Part shown: one piece after another, positions 8,912 through 18,907 of the stretch
Position numbering within the stretch: the first letter of the stretch is position 1
How the letters are laid out: the number at the start of each line of letters is the position of its first letter
Assembly: GCA_965222855.1 (NCBI GenBank)
Contig: CBDCUL010000013.1
Location: 1 to 38,978 of the forward strand
Source of the DNA: JABABV01 sp965222855
Lineage (GTDB): Bacteria; Bacillota_I; Bacilli_A; Mycoplasmatales; JABABV01
Length of the DNA: 38,978 bases
Direction of reading: 5' to 3'
Made by a program: the position numbers and the translations under genes
Notes under the pieces: model-generated
What the model was told of the DNA's origin: nothing
The model's database searches: none
The model's input: only the letters and a program-made list of their open reading frames with translations

Positions 8912-9755
8912 AACTCATAAAAAAATTATGGCTTTTGATATTGACGGCACGTTATTAACGAAAGACCACAAAATATTAGATTCAACTAAAGAAAGCATTA
9001 AAAGAGTCCAAGCAGCTGGTTATACAACAATCATTTGTACAGGTAGACTTTATTCTCATTCAATTAAAATTGCTAACGAAATTGGTAATATTGATTATAT
9101 AGTTTCTTGTAATGGTGCTCAAATTTATGATGTTAAAAATAAAAAAATTATTTATACTAAACCACATAAAACAGCTAATGCCGAATTAATTATTAAAGAG
9201 TTAAAACATATTGGTGTTGGTGCTGTTATTTATGGTGAACATGATGTGCATTATTATCACCATGAAAATGATGATAAATCTTTAAGATTATTTGAAGGAT
9301 TCTATAAAAACTTTAAATCACATTTGAATGATAAAAATATTGATCAATTTTTATTAGCTCATCCAATTTTAAAAGTATTAATTTATTTTGAAGATCCTCA
9401 AGAAGCGCAAAAAATTACTGAAAAATTACAAAAACAATTTAAAGATTTTGCTTATGTGGTTCGTGGTAGCGATACAGCAGTTGAATTTAGTGTTAAAAAT
9501 ACTAATAAAGCAACTGGTGTTAGAGAAATTCTTAACCATCTTAATTTAGATAAAAAAGATTTAGTCGCTATTGGTGATTCTGAAAATGATATCGAAGTAT
9601 TGCGCATGGCTAATTTAGGAATAGCGATGGGGAACGCTTTAGAAATAGTTAAAAAAGCATCTGATGTAATTACTAAAGATAACAACAATCATGGAATCAA
9701 ACATGCCATTGATACATTTGTTTTAGCTGATCACAAAAAACGAGAAGTTAAATAA
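8904..9755 (+). CDS. Cof-type HAD-superfamily phosphatase
   Basis: 283 residues. HAD motif I is FDIDGTLL (about residues 11-18) with both catalytic Asp. Motif II is the ICTGR segment, and motif IV is AIGDSENDIEVL near residue 225, with a Lys (NKATGVREIL) before it. The long insert between motifs II and III is the C2B cap of the Cof (HAD-IIB) group, which dephosphorylates sugar phosphates, nucleotides or flavin precursors; the substrate cannot be told. It starts inside the prs stop region (overlap ATGAATAA), so the two are translationally coupled. Confidence 0.9.
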   Translation: MNKTHKKIMAFDIDGTLLTKDHKILDSTKESIKRVQAAGYTTIICTGRLYSHSIKIANEIGNIDYIVSCNGAQIYDVKNKKIIYTKPHKTANAELIIKELKHIGVGAVIYGEHDVHYYHHENDDKSLRLFEGFYKNFKSHLNDKNIDQFLLAHPILKVLIYFEDPQEAQKITEKLQKQFKDFAYVVRGSDTAVEFSVKNTNKATGVREILNHLNLDKKDLVAIGDSENDIEVLRMANLGIAMGNALEIVKKASDVITKDNNNHGIKHAIDTFVLADHKKREVK

Positions 9756-9758
9756 TTG

Positions 9759-10325
9759 ATGGATAATTTAAAATTAATTGTTGGTTTAGGTAATCCTGGC
9801 AAAGCATATGAGCAAACACGTCATAATGTTGGGTTTAAAATCATTGATACTTTTTTAACTAAAAATAATCTACAACTTGATAAAAATAAATTTAAAGGAT
9901 TATTTACAAAAACAACAATTTTTAATGAAAATGTTATTTTTGCTAAACCTTTAACTTATATGAATTTATCAGGCGAATTTATTATTAAAATTAAACAATT
10001 TTTCAATATTAAAAATGAAAATATTTTAATTATTTATGATGATAAAGATTTATTATGCGGTAAATATAGATTAAAAACTAAAGGATCAAGTGGTGGTCAA
10101 AATGGGATGAAGAACATCATCCAACATTTATCAACACAAGATATTAAGCGTTTAAAAGTTGGAATTGGATCGATTGATAAGTTTAATACTAGAGATTATG
10201 TATTACAAAAATTTAGCAAAAGCCAAAAACTATTAATGACACCAGTAATTAATCAAACTGAAAATATTATTAATGATTTCATTAAAAATAGTGATTTTAC
10301 TAAATTAATGAATCAGTATAATTAA
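9759..10325 (+). CDS. pth: Peptidyl-tRNA hydrolase
   Basis: Frees tRNA from peptidyl-tRNA that drops off the ribosome. 188 residues. GLGNPGKAYEQTRHNVGF contains the catalytic His (about residue 21). KPLTYMNLSGE, IYDDKDL and KGSSGGQNGMKNI are the other conserved blocks, including the Asn residues of the active site. Start ATG at 9759 lies 3 bases after the HAD stop; an in-frame TTG at 9756 is possible but adds only one residue. tilS follows after 2 bases. In Bacillus pth is also in this neighbourhood, downstream of prs. Confidence 0.96.
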   Translation: MDNLKLIVGLGNPGKAYEQTRHNVGFKIIDTFLTKNNLQLDKNKFKGLFTKTTIFNENVIFAKPLTYMNLSGEFIIKIKQFFNIKNENILIIYDDKDLLCGKYRLKTKGSSGGQNGMKNIIQHLSTQDIKRLKVGIGSIDKFNTRDYVLQKFSKSQKLLMTPVINQTENIINDFIKNSDFTKLMNQYN

Positions 10326-10327
10326 TT

Positions 10328-11245
10328 ATGAATCTTAATCTTAAGCATAATAGAAAATATTTAATTGCTTGTTCTGGTGGACCTGATAGTATGTTATTGA
10401 TTCATTTAATGCATAAAAATAATTATGATATTATCGTTTGTCATGTTAATTATCAAAAACGCGAAACCGCTAATCGTGATCAAAAAATTGTTACTGATTT
10501 TTGCAATAAACATAATTTAAAATTAGAAATTTTAAATGCAACAGCAACAATATATAAAAATTTTGATAAATTTAAAAATTTTCAAAATCAAGCTCGCGAA
10601 ATGCGTTATGACTTTTTTAATAAAATAGCTATTAAATATCATGTCGATAATGTTTGTATTGGACATCAACGTGATGATTTTTTAGAAACAGCGATTTGAC
10701 AATCACAAATTAAAAAAACGCAAACTACTTATTATGGAATTAAATCAGAAATAAAATTATTCAACTTACATATTTTTCGTCCTTTATTAGCATATTATAA
10801 ATCTGCAATTTTAATTTATTTAAAAGAACATAATATTAACTATGGAATTGACGAAACAAATATTAAGAATATATATACTAGAAATGTGATTCGTCAAAAA
10901 TTAAATCAATATGATAATAAACAAAAAGAAATTTTAATTAAAGATTTTCAAAATAAAAATTTAGAAAATCAAAAAGTTGAAAAGGTTATTAACGATATTT
11001 TTACAAAATGACAGAAAACAAATTTTAGAATTGACTTTATTAATAATTTATTAATTTTAGATCGTCAAAAACTAATTTATAAATATCTTCATAATCATCA
11101 TTTAAATGTAAAAGTATCAAATGATAAGTTGATTGCGATTACTAAATTTCTATTAAAAAAAGATCATCGAAAAACTTATCGAATTGGGAATGGGATATCA
11201 TTGACAAAAAAAACCAATTTACTTGCTTTTATTTTCAAAAAATAA
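10328..11245 (+). CDS. tilS: tRNA(Ile)-lysidine synthase
   Basis: Converts the wobble C34 of the AUA-reading tRNA-Ile to lysidine, needed to read AUA, a frequent codon in such an AT-rich genome. 305 residues, shorter than Bacillus or E. coli TilS but typical of reduced genomes. The PP-loop SGGPDSM is at about residues 16-22, followed by CHVNYQKR and IGHQRDDFLETAIW. The latter W is TGA, so the standard code would cut the gene after 123 residues. The C-terminal region is short and lysine-rich. No Shine-Dalgarno; start 2 bases after the pth stop suggests coupling. Next to hpt and ftsH as in Bacillus. Confidence 0.93.
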
Positions 11246-11328
11246 TATAATTATTTAATCTAATAAATTTACAATAACATTAGATAAATAATCATAATAT
11301 TTTTTTAAATAAAGTAAATTAAGAATAA

Positions 11329-11355
11329 TCAACTATATTTTAATGAAATAGTTGA
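11329..11355 (+). promoter_or_regulatory. Hairpin in the hpt leader
   Basis: TCAACTAT (11329-11336) pairs with ATAGTTGA (11348-11355), with an 11-base loop, ending next to the purine-rich GAGAAAG (11354-11360) that may be the hpt ribosome site. It could affect hpt translation; function unproven. Confidence 0.35.
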
Positions 11356-11375
11356 GAAAGTGAAAATTAACAATT

Positions 11376-11921
11376 ATGAAAACTCAAGATAACCGTGTAT
11401 CAGAAATTTTGATCACTTATGATCAAATCAAAAAAAGAGCAATTGAAGCTGGAAAATGAATTGATACTACATACCAAAATAGAGAACCAATTTTATTAGG
11501 TATTTTAAAAGGTTGTATTCCGTGAATGCAAGAAGTATTCAAACATGTCGAAATTGATTGTTCAATAGATTTTATGGCAATTACGTCATACCACGGAGGA
11601 CATAAGAGTTCTGGAAGTGCCAAAATTGTTATGGATGTTAATGCCGAATTAGAAGGCAAAGATGTTATAATTATAGAAGATATAGTTGATTCTGGAATTA
11701 CTATTAAAAAAATAAAAGAATACTTAATGTTTAAAAAAGCTAAAAGCGTTAAAATTCTAACATTTTTAGATAAAAAATCAGGTCGTCAAGTTAAACTTGA
11801 TGCCGATTGAGTCGGTTTCGATGTACCACATAAATTTTTAGTTGGTTTTGGACTAGATTTTCAAGAAAAATATCGTAATCTATCATTTGTTGGAGTTTTA
11901 AACGAATCTGAATATAAGTAA
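11376..11921 (+). CDS. hpt: Hypoxanthine(-guanine) phosphoribosyltransferase
   Basis: Purine salvage enzyme joining hypoxanthine or guanine to PRPP. 181 residues. The PRPP-binding motif IIIEDIVDSGIT (about residues 97-108) and the flexible-loop region FMAITSYHGG are typical, as are the GILKGCIPW segment and the base-contacting VPHKFLVGFGLD near the C-terminus. Three TGA codons read as W. Start ATG at 11376 is in frame with the conserved IL-ITYDQIKKR; the Shine-Dalgarno is weak. With prs in this run and the nucleoside importer at 24.4-29.8 kb it supports reliance on purine salvage. The order tilS-hpt-ftsH is conserved with Bacillus. Confidence 0.95.
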
Positions 11922-11965
11922 ACTGATCTTAATTATAAATAAATTTAACAGGAGAAAGACGTTTT

Positions 11966-14128
11966 ATGAATAACAATAATTCAAATAATTCGCAACCGAA
12001 AAAGAAAAAACAGAATAATTTAATGATTCCATTAATTGTTATTGGTGTTATATTATTACTAATAATCATTTATTATGTTTTTCATCACAACAAATTAATA
12101 TCTTTAGCACAATTTCAAACTTGAATTGCCGATGCTGCAGATGGTCACGGTAAGTTTACTAGTTTAAAATTTGACAATAATTATCACAATGCTAGTGGAG
12201 TATTTGTTGATAGCGGTGGAACTAGCCATAAATTTGTAGTTGGACTACCGCCTGTTGGAGACGCAGTATACAAAACTATTATTAGCGCCCTTTCAGCGGG
12301 AGGAATTGCTTATAATTATCAAAACTTTACAGCACCCTCTTTCTTTCACTCATTTTTAACTACTTGAGTTCCCTTTTTATTAATTTCTGCATTACTTTTC
12401 TGAGTAATGACAAAATCATCAACTGGTGGTAGTAAATTAACATCTCTAGGAAAAAGTCGTGCTCGTCAAGAGAGGTCTAACGTTAAATTTAAAGACGTTG
12501 CCGGAAGTGAAGAAGCGAAACAAGAAGTTAAAGAAGTTGTCGACTTCTTAAAATTCCCAGCCAGATATTTAAAAGCTGGTGCACGTATTCCTAAAGGAAT
12601 TCTTTTAGGAGGTGCCCCAGGTACTGGTAAAACATTACTAGCAAAAGCAATCGCTGGTGAAGCTGGTGTCCCATTCTTCTCAATGTCTGGTTCAGAATTT
12701 GATGAAATATTTGTCGGAGTAGGAGTAGCTCGTGTTAGAAGTCTTTTCGTTCAAGCTAAAAAGGCTGCACCATGTATCGTCTTTATTGATGAATTAGATG
12801 CTGCTGGTCGTAAACGTAACTCAGGACAAGTATCAGTTAATGAACAAACGCTAAACCAATTATTAACTGAAATGGATGGATTCACAAGTACACAAGGAGT
12901 CGTTATTATCGGGGCTACAAACAGACCCGATGTATTAGACCCCGCACTTTTAAGACCTGGTCGATTTGATCGTTTAATTACAATCTCTTTACCAGATATT
13001 AAAGAACGTGAAGCGATTCTGAAAGTTCATGCTCGTGGTAAGACATTTGACAAATCAATTATATTTGCAAATATCGCATCACGTACACCAGGATTTTCCG
13101 GAGCACAATTAGAAAACGTAATGAATGAAGCTGCGATTTTAACAGTCCGTAATAATATTCCAATTATTACTAGAGAAGAAATCGATGAGGCGATTGATCG
13201 AGTATCGTTTGGCCCAGCTAAAGTATCACGTATTATTACACCAGAAGAAAAACGTATGATCGCCTTTCATGAAGCAGGTCATGCTGTTGTTGGATTAACA
13301 CTTCCAGATGGAAATATTGTTCATAAAGTAACAATTATTCCACGTGGGCAAGCTGGTGGATATAACTTAATGATGCCACGAAAAGAAAAATATACTAAAA
13401 CAAAATTAGAACTATTATCTTCAATCGCCTCATATATGGGTGGTCGTGCATCTGAAGCGATCATGTATGGTGAGGATCAAATTTCAACTGGAGCTCATAA
13501 TGATATCGAACAAGCAACAAACATTGCTCGTCGAATGGTTACTCAATATGGAATGTCTAGTTTAGGAGCAGTTCAATATGAACGCGAAGAAGGGTCACTC
13601 TATTTAGGAGCAGATCATAAAACACGTGAATATTCTGGTCAAATTGCTTTTGAAATTGATAAAGAAGTTCGTAGCATTATTGAAACAGCTTACAAAAAAG
13701 CAGTCGTTATTATTGAAAAAAGAAAACCGTTATTGTATGCTTTAGCAGAAGCTTTGATCGCACAAGAAACATTAGTTAAAGAAGAAATCGAATATATCGA
13801 ACAATATGGTAAATTACCAGTTAAAGTTATTTCTGATACTAATGACAAAGAAATCAAATCTAAATTAAAAAATGCTCTTAAAGATATTAAGAACAAATCT
13901 GCAAATAAAAATACTTCAACATCAAATGATGGCGAAAGAATAGTTGTTAAAAAACAGAGTTTTGCAACACAAGAATGATTAAAAAAACCTAATCATGAAA
14001 AACCTGTAACAAAACCTAGTGTAAAAACTAATAATGTTGAAAATAGCACTAAACCTGTAACAAAAGAAACTAAGTCAAAACCAGTTACTAAAGCTAAATC
14101 AACAAAACCAACAAACAAAGATAAATAG
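11966..14128 (+). CDS. ftsH: ATP-dependent zinc metalloprotease FtsH
   Basis: Membrane-anchored AAA+ protease that degrades damaged or unassembled membrane proteins. 720 residues. TM1 is at about 19-39, TM2 at about 127-147, with an external loop between. AAA domain: Walker A GGAPGTGKT (about 215-223), pore loop IFVGVG, Walker B IVFIDELDAAGRKR, and SRH ATNRPDVLDPALLRPGRFD. The zinc site is HEAGH at 435-439 with a later Glu/Asp ligand. After the conserved protease domain there is a tail of about 120 residues rich in Lys, Thr and Pro with PVTK repeats; part of it follows a TGA tryptophan. Shine-Dalgarno AGGAGA at 11950-11955. Probably co-transcribed with hpt. Confidence 0.97.
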
Positions 14129-14163
14129 TCCAATTTTTAAATAAAATAATATTACATAAAGTG

Positions 14164-14208
14164 GTAATTTAATTTGCAAAAATTAAATTACTGCTTTAGT
14201 AATTTAAT
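14164..14208 (+). promoter_or_regulatory. Mutually exclusive hairpins before rsmG
   Basis: GTAATTTAATTT (14164-14175) pairs perfectly with AAATTAAATTAC (14180-14191) across a GCAA loop. A third segment, GTAATTTAAT (14199-14208), repeats the first arm, so it can also pair with the middle arm. The third arm lies immediately before the GGCGGTG that serves as the rsmG ribosome site. The layout allows two alternative folds; no T run follows, so it is not a standard terminator for ftsH. Confidence 0.5.
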
Positions 14209-14222
14209 GGCGGTGCAATTTT

Positions 14223-14924
14223 ATGATAATTAATGAATTCAAAACTAATCTTAAAAAACACAATATTAATATTGACGAACATCAATTAGCGCAATTTAAA
14301 ATCTATTTTGATTTATTAAAAATTTGAAATCAAAAAATGAATTTAACAACAATCATCAAAGAAAAAGAAGTTTATGAAAAACATTTTTTTGATAGTTTAG
14401 TTATTATGGAAAAATTAGATTTTTCTAATAGCACATTGGCAGACGTTGGTTCAGGTGCTGGGTTTCCCGGAATACCATTAAAAATTTTAAACCCAACAAT
14501 GAAATTAACTTTGATTGAACCTTCAAATAAAAGATGTCTTTTTCTTAAAGAACTCGTTCAAGAATTAGATTTCAATGATGTCATCATTCTCAGTGAACGT
14601 GCTGAAGATTTAAAAAATTTAAGTAATAAGTTTGATTACGTTTGTTCTCGAGCGGTTGCTAAACTAAGTATTCTTTTAGAAATTACTAGTTTCTTAGCAA
14701 AACCACAAGGAATTGTAATTGCGCTAAAAGGACGTAAATTTCAAGAAGAAATCGATTTATCAACTAACGCTATTAAAATTCTCAATTTAACAATTAAAGA
14801 CATTCAAAAATTAACGCTCTGAAGTCATAATGATATGCGAGCTAATATTATTTTTGAAAAACAACAAAAATCCGATCTAAGATATCCAAGAAATTTTGGA
14901 CAGATCAAACACAATCCTTTATAG
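14223..14924 (+). CDS. rsmG: 16S rRNA m7G527 methyltransferase RsmG
   Basis: Methylates G527 in the 530 loop of 16S rRNA using SAM. 233 residues. The N-terminal IWNQKMNLTTI (about 36-46) is the family signature, followed by HFFDSL. The SAM motif is ADVGSGAGFPGIPL (about 75-88). Then come LIEPSNKRCLFL, SERAED and the SRAVAKL motif, and GRKFQEE. TGA codons read as W at 14325-14327 and 14820-14822. In many bacteria this gene (gidB) lies beside mnmG near the origin; here it stands alone between ftsH and dusB. Confidence 0.95.
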
Positions 14925-14953
14925 AAAATAAAGAAATGAAAGGAGTGGTTCCT

Positions 14954-15928
14954 ATGTTTTATATTGGTGATATAAAAATCGAATCACCCATTATCTTAGC
15001 GCCAATGGCCGGTGTTACTAATGTTGCTTATCGAATTTTAGCACGCCGACACGGTGCTGGTTTAGTTTGTGCTGAAATGGTATCCGATATGGCTTTAATT
15101 TCTGGTAATCAAAAAACTTGAAGAATGTTACGTGTTCATCCTGAAGAACATCCAGTTTCAATGCAAATTTTTGGGTCTGATAAAGAAACAATTATGCAAG
15201 CAGCACAGATTGTTGACAAATATAGTGATGCTGATATTATTGACATCAATATGGGTTGTCCGGTGCCTAAAATAGCACTTCGTGCTCAATCTGGTTCTGC
15301 TCTTTTAAGGGATGTTGATAAAATCCGTGATATTATCACTAGTGTTGTTAATGCTGTTTCAAAACCAGTTACTTTAAAAATTAGAGCTGGATGAGATTCT
15401 GATAGTATCAATGCAGTTGAAATAGCTAAAGTCGCTGAAGCGGCTGGTGCTAAAGCGATTACAGTACACGGCAGAACACGTGAGCAACTTTATCGTGGTA
15501 AAGCTGACTGAGATTTAATTAAAGCAGTTAAAGAAGCAGTCAGCATTCCAGTTATCGGTAATGGCGATATCAAAACAGCCCAAGATGCACTAGATAAAAT
15601 GCAATATAGTGGTGTTGATGGTATTATGATAGGAAGAGCCGCCCAAGGTAATCCTTTTGTTTTTGAAGAAATTAATTATTTCTTAAAACATAATAAACAT
15701 TTACCGCGTCCCGACAATGCAACTATCTTAAAAACGATTATTGAGCATGCTCAAAATTTAATTGATTTAAAAGGCGAGCGCACTGCTATATTAGAAATGC
15801 GTGGACATCTTGTGAATTATGTACATCGTATGCCTAATAGCAAACAAATTAAAGGTGTTATTTATAAAATTAACAACTTAAATGAATTAATCGCGATCTG
15901 TGAAAAATATTTTGAAATCGAAAGGTAA
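14954..15928 (+). CDS. dusB: tRNA-dihydrouridine synthase
   Basis: FMN enzyme that reduces uridines in tRNA D-loops. 324 residues. N-terminal APMAGVTN (about 16-23), catalytic Cys in DINMGCPVPK (about 101-110), KIRAGW, TVHGRTREQ, PVIGNGDI, and MIGRAAQGNP make a complete TIM-barrel Dus protein. Three TGA codons read as W. Start: ATG at 14954 is preceded by AAGGAG (14940-14945) with 8-base spacing. The in-frame ATG at 14936 lies upstream of that ribosome site and is rejected. lysS follows after 6 bases, the same pair as in Bacillus (yacF-lysS). Confidence 0.96.
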
Positions 15929-15934
15929 TTAACA

Positions 15935-17413
15935 ATGAGAAAATTTAATGAACAAGAACAAGTTAGAAGAGAAAAATTAGCTTATATTAAAAAACATCAT
16001 TACGATCCTTTTGTTTATACAAAATTTGATAATAATGCTAATTCGAAAGATCTAATTGAAAAATACAAAGATTTATCAAAAGCAGATATTAGTAGTTTAC
16101 AACAATCACCGATTTTAATTTCTGGCCGCTTAATGTCACAACGTGGTTCTTTTGGCCATATTAAAGATTCTTTTGGCAAAATTCAAATTTACATCCCTAA
16201 AAAAGAATTAACTGAAAAAACACAAGATCTAATTAAGTATTTAGATCTTGGTGATATTATCGGGATTGAAGCAAAACTTATGAAAACTAATAGTGGTGAA
16301 CTAACACTAAGAGTTCAAGAATTATTTTTATTAAGTAAAGCACTAAAACCATTACCTGAAAAATTTCATGGTTTAGTTGATAAGGAAGAACGCTTTCGTC
16401 GTCGTTATGTAGATTTAATTATGAATGATAAAGTTAAAGAAACTTTTATCATTCGTAGTCGTATAATTACGCTAATGCGTAATTTCTTTAATGCTAAAGA
16501 TTTTATGGAAGTTGAAACACCAGTATTACAACCAGTTTTAGGGGGCGCTGCGGCCAAACCGTTCGTGACGCACCATAATGCTTTAAGTCGTGAATTTTAT
16601 TTACGTATCGCTACCGAATTACATTTAAAACGCTTAATTGTCGGTGGCTTTGATGGTGTTTATGAAATTGGACGTATTTTTCGTAACGAAGGAATGGATG
16701 CAACTCATAATCCAGAATTCACTTCTTTAGAAATTTATGTCGCATATCAAGATATGGAATATATGATGAACTTAACACAATCTGTTATTCAATATATTGC
16801 TAAAGAAATTTCTAAAACAGAAATCGTTTACAAAGATCATCATTTAAATATGATGGCAAGCTTCCGCCGTATTCATATGGTTGATTTTATTAAAGAAGTA
16901 ACTAATGTTGATTTCTGAGTAAGTATGACTTTTGAAGAAGCTAAAGCATTAGCAAAAACACATCATGTTAAATTAGAAACACATCATCATAGCGTTGGAC
17001 ATATTATTAATTTATTTTTCGAAGAATTTTGCGAAGAAAAAATTATTAACCCAACATTTGTTTATGGTCATCCAGTTGAAGTTTCACCACTTTCAAAAAG
17101 AAATGCTAGTGATCCTCGTTTCACTGATCGCTTCGAACTATTCATTTGTCAAAAAGAATATGCCAATGCGTTTGCAGAATTGAACGATCCAATTGACCAA
17201 TATGAGCGTTTCCAAAACCAAGTTAAAGAAAGTTCTCTAGGTAATGAAGAAGCTAGTGGAATGGACCTTGATTTTGTAGAAGCTTTAGAATACGGAATGC
17301 CACCAACTGCCGGATTGGGAATTGGAATTGATCGCTTAATTATGTTGTTCACAAATAACGATAGCATTAGAGAAGTAATTTTCTTCCCCCATATGCGAGA
17401 TCGTAATGAATAA
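15935..17413 (+). CDS. lysS: Lysyl-tRNA synthetase (class II)
   Basis: Charges tRNA-Lys. 492 residues, usual length. The N-terminal OB-fold anticodon-binding domain (about 60-150, including SGRLMSQR and GDIIGIEA) is followed by RFRRRYVDL, motif 1 around METPVLQPVLGGAAAKPF, motif 2 GRIFRNEGMDATHNPEFT, and motif 3 GLGIGIDRLIMLF. One TGA (16916-16918) reads as W in DVDFW-type sequence between motifs 2 and 3; stopping there would remove half the active site. It overlaps the glycosyltransferase by 8 bases (ATGAATAA). Confidence 0.98.
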
Positions 17414-18377
17414 GAAACCATTACTATCAATTGGAATTCCGGCTTACAATAACAGAAAATACTTATCTTTACTTTTGGAAACATTATCAAAAATTATCAT
17501 ACCTTTTAAAAACGAGATCGAAATTTTAATTGTTGATGATGGTTCAACTGATGACACCCAAAATATTATTTCTAATTATAGTGATAAATTTGTAAATTTA
17601 AAAATTATTAAACAAAAAAATCAAGGATTATCTGCTTCAAGAGATGTTATAACTAAAAATATTAATGGTAAATATTTATGATCTATTGATGCTGATGATT
17701 TAATTGACAACGATGCCTTTACAGAAATTTTTAAAATTATTAAAAATAATCCTAATGTGGAAATCATTAATTTAAATTATATTATTTTTCATAGTGATGG
17801 TTATTTTAATAATCATAAATCAAAAATTCAAGATGCAACAAAATGTAAAATTAATTTTGCATTCCCAACAGTTTGATCTAAAGTTTTTAAAGCATCTTTA
17901 TTATCAAATATTGTTTATGGCAATAAACTACCATACGAAGATTTAAGAACCACTTTTAATATATATGCTAAAGCTAATTTAGATAATATTTTATCAATTA
18001 AAAAACCAGTCTTATTTTATAGAATTCGTAAAGATTCAATAATGAGAATAAATGATGATAAATTTTTAAAAATAAAAGAAGTTTTAGATATAGCTAGTAA
18101 AAATTTATCATTTATACAAAAAAAAACTTTATATCAAATCCATTTAATAGTGTTTAACTCATTTCATGCTTTTAAATTTCCGCAATGATCTTATAAAGAC
18201 CAAAAAAAATATGTTAGTAATAACTTAAAATTTATGAAAACAACTTTTGGTAAAAAATCTTTAAAAATAAGCCAAAAAAAACAATTAGGATTCCAAATTA
18301 AAATTGGGTTTTGATTAATAAAATATCGTTTATTTTTAATATTTAAAATATTTTCTAAATTTTCTAATCGTGACTAG
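17406..18377 (+). CDS. Family 2 glycosyltransferase (GT-A)
   Basis: 323 residues. The N-terminal GT-A fold is clear: SIGIPAYNNRKYL, IVDDGSTDDTQ (nucleotide-binding Asp pair), NQGLSASRD, and WSIDADDLIDNDAF (the DxD motif that binds metal and sugar nucleotide; the W is TGA). The C-terminal part has further TGA tryptophans and ends in a basic, hydrophobic stretch that could sit on the membrane. The substrate is not predictable; in wall-less bacteria such enzymes usually make glycolipids or capsule. Coupled to lysS by an 8-base overlap, which says nothing obvious about its role. Confidence 0.88.
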
Positions 18378-18380
18378 ATA

Positions 18381-18389
18381 TGGTATTAT
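18381..18389 (+). promoter_or_regulatory. Extended -10 promoter before the palindrome gene
   Basis: TGGTATTAT (extended -10, TATTAT at 18384-18389) about 50 bases upstream of the small gene at 18439 and just after the glycosyltransferase stop. It has the same TGn extension as the tmRNA and BMP promoters. No clear -35. Confidence 0.45.
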
Positions 18390-18438
18390 ATACATAAATC
18401 ATTAGTATAAACACAAATAACTAAAAATCAGGAGTTTC

Positions 18439-18861
18439 ATGTTACAAAATAACTTAAAAAACCATATTATAAAATATACTAATAGTGTTATTAGTATATT
18501 TTATAATATGGATATTAGTTTATTTGTAAGTAAAAATTTTCAAAAATTAAGTTTTTTAAAAAAGAAAAAATTAATCAAACGAATTTCAAAAATTGATTTA
18601 CATAGTATAATGAAAATTAATTCTTGAGCTTGTGATAATGATTTATCACAAAAAGAATTAAAAAAATTATATAAACAATTATTAAAATTCCATAAATTAT
18701 TAAAAGACATTAATATTAATATTAAAGATTTTGATGAATTATTTAATTTTATTAATAACTATCAATTAGAAATTATTAACGATGAAGCTTCTACTAGTGT
18801 AGAATCTTTTGAGTTTAATTCAATTAATTCAAATATCAAAAATTGCATTTGAATCGAATAA
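18439..18861 (+). CDS. Unknown small protein with palindromic 5' coding region
   Basis: 140 residues, no family recognised. Lys/Asn/Ile-rich and without an obvious signal peptide or membrane helix. The middle (KKLYKQLLKFHKLLKDI) is probably helical, and the C-terminal part is acidic. Two TGA codons read as W. The start ATG has AGGAG at 18430-18434, only 4 bases away. Codons 9-25 are made of a perfect 23-bp inverted repeat, so the mRNA would fold into a stable hairpin directly behind the start codon. An alternative in-frame ATG at 18508 lies at the end of the repeat but has no ribosome site. The giant ABC permease begins 46 bases downstream, so it may be that operon's first gene or a leader. 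Confidence 0.6.
18462..18511 (+). repeat. Perfect 23-bp inverted repeat with 4-base loop
   Basis: The left arm (18462-18484) begins CCATATTATAAAATAT and ends CTAATA. The right arm (18489-18511) is its exact reverse complement, ending TTTATAATATGG. The loop is GTGT. Each arm contains a TATAAT-like box facing opposite ways (TATAAT at 18502-18507 on the plus strand). It lies inside the coding region of the small gene, 23 bases after its start codon. No T run follows, so a simple terminator is unlikely. Confidence 0.9.
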
Positions 18862-18872
18862 CTTACTATCCA

Positions 18873-18893
18873 TTAGTTTTGTCTTAAAACTAA
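18873..18893 (+). promoter_or_regulatory. Hairpin abutting the ribosome site of the giant permease
   Basis: TTAGTTTT (18873-18880) pairs with AAAACTAA (18886-18893), with loop GTCTT. The Shine-Dalgarno AAGGAGGT (18892-18899) begins at the last bases of the stem. It may modulate translation of the AUC-started permease. Confidence 0.45.
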
Positions 18894-18907
18894 GGAGGTA
18901 GTAAAAT

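Noticed and set aside
14936..14953. ATG at 14936 as the dusB start
   Set aside because: The Shine-Dalgarno AAGGAG lies downstream of it and is well spaced for ATG 14954, which also gives the family N-terminus.
18462..18511. The 23-bp palindrome as a terminator of the glycosyltransferase gene
   Set aside because: It has no following T run, is 85 bases beyond that gene's stop, and lies inside a frame with its own ribosome site.
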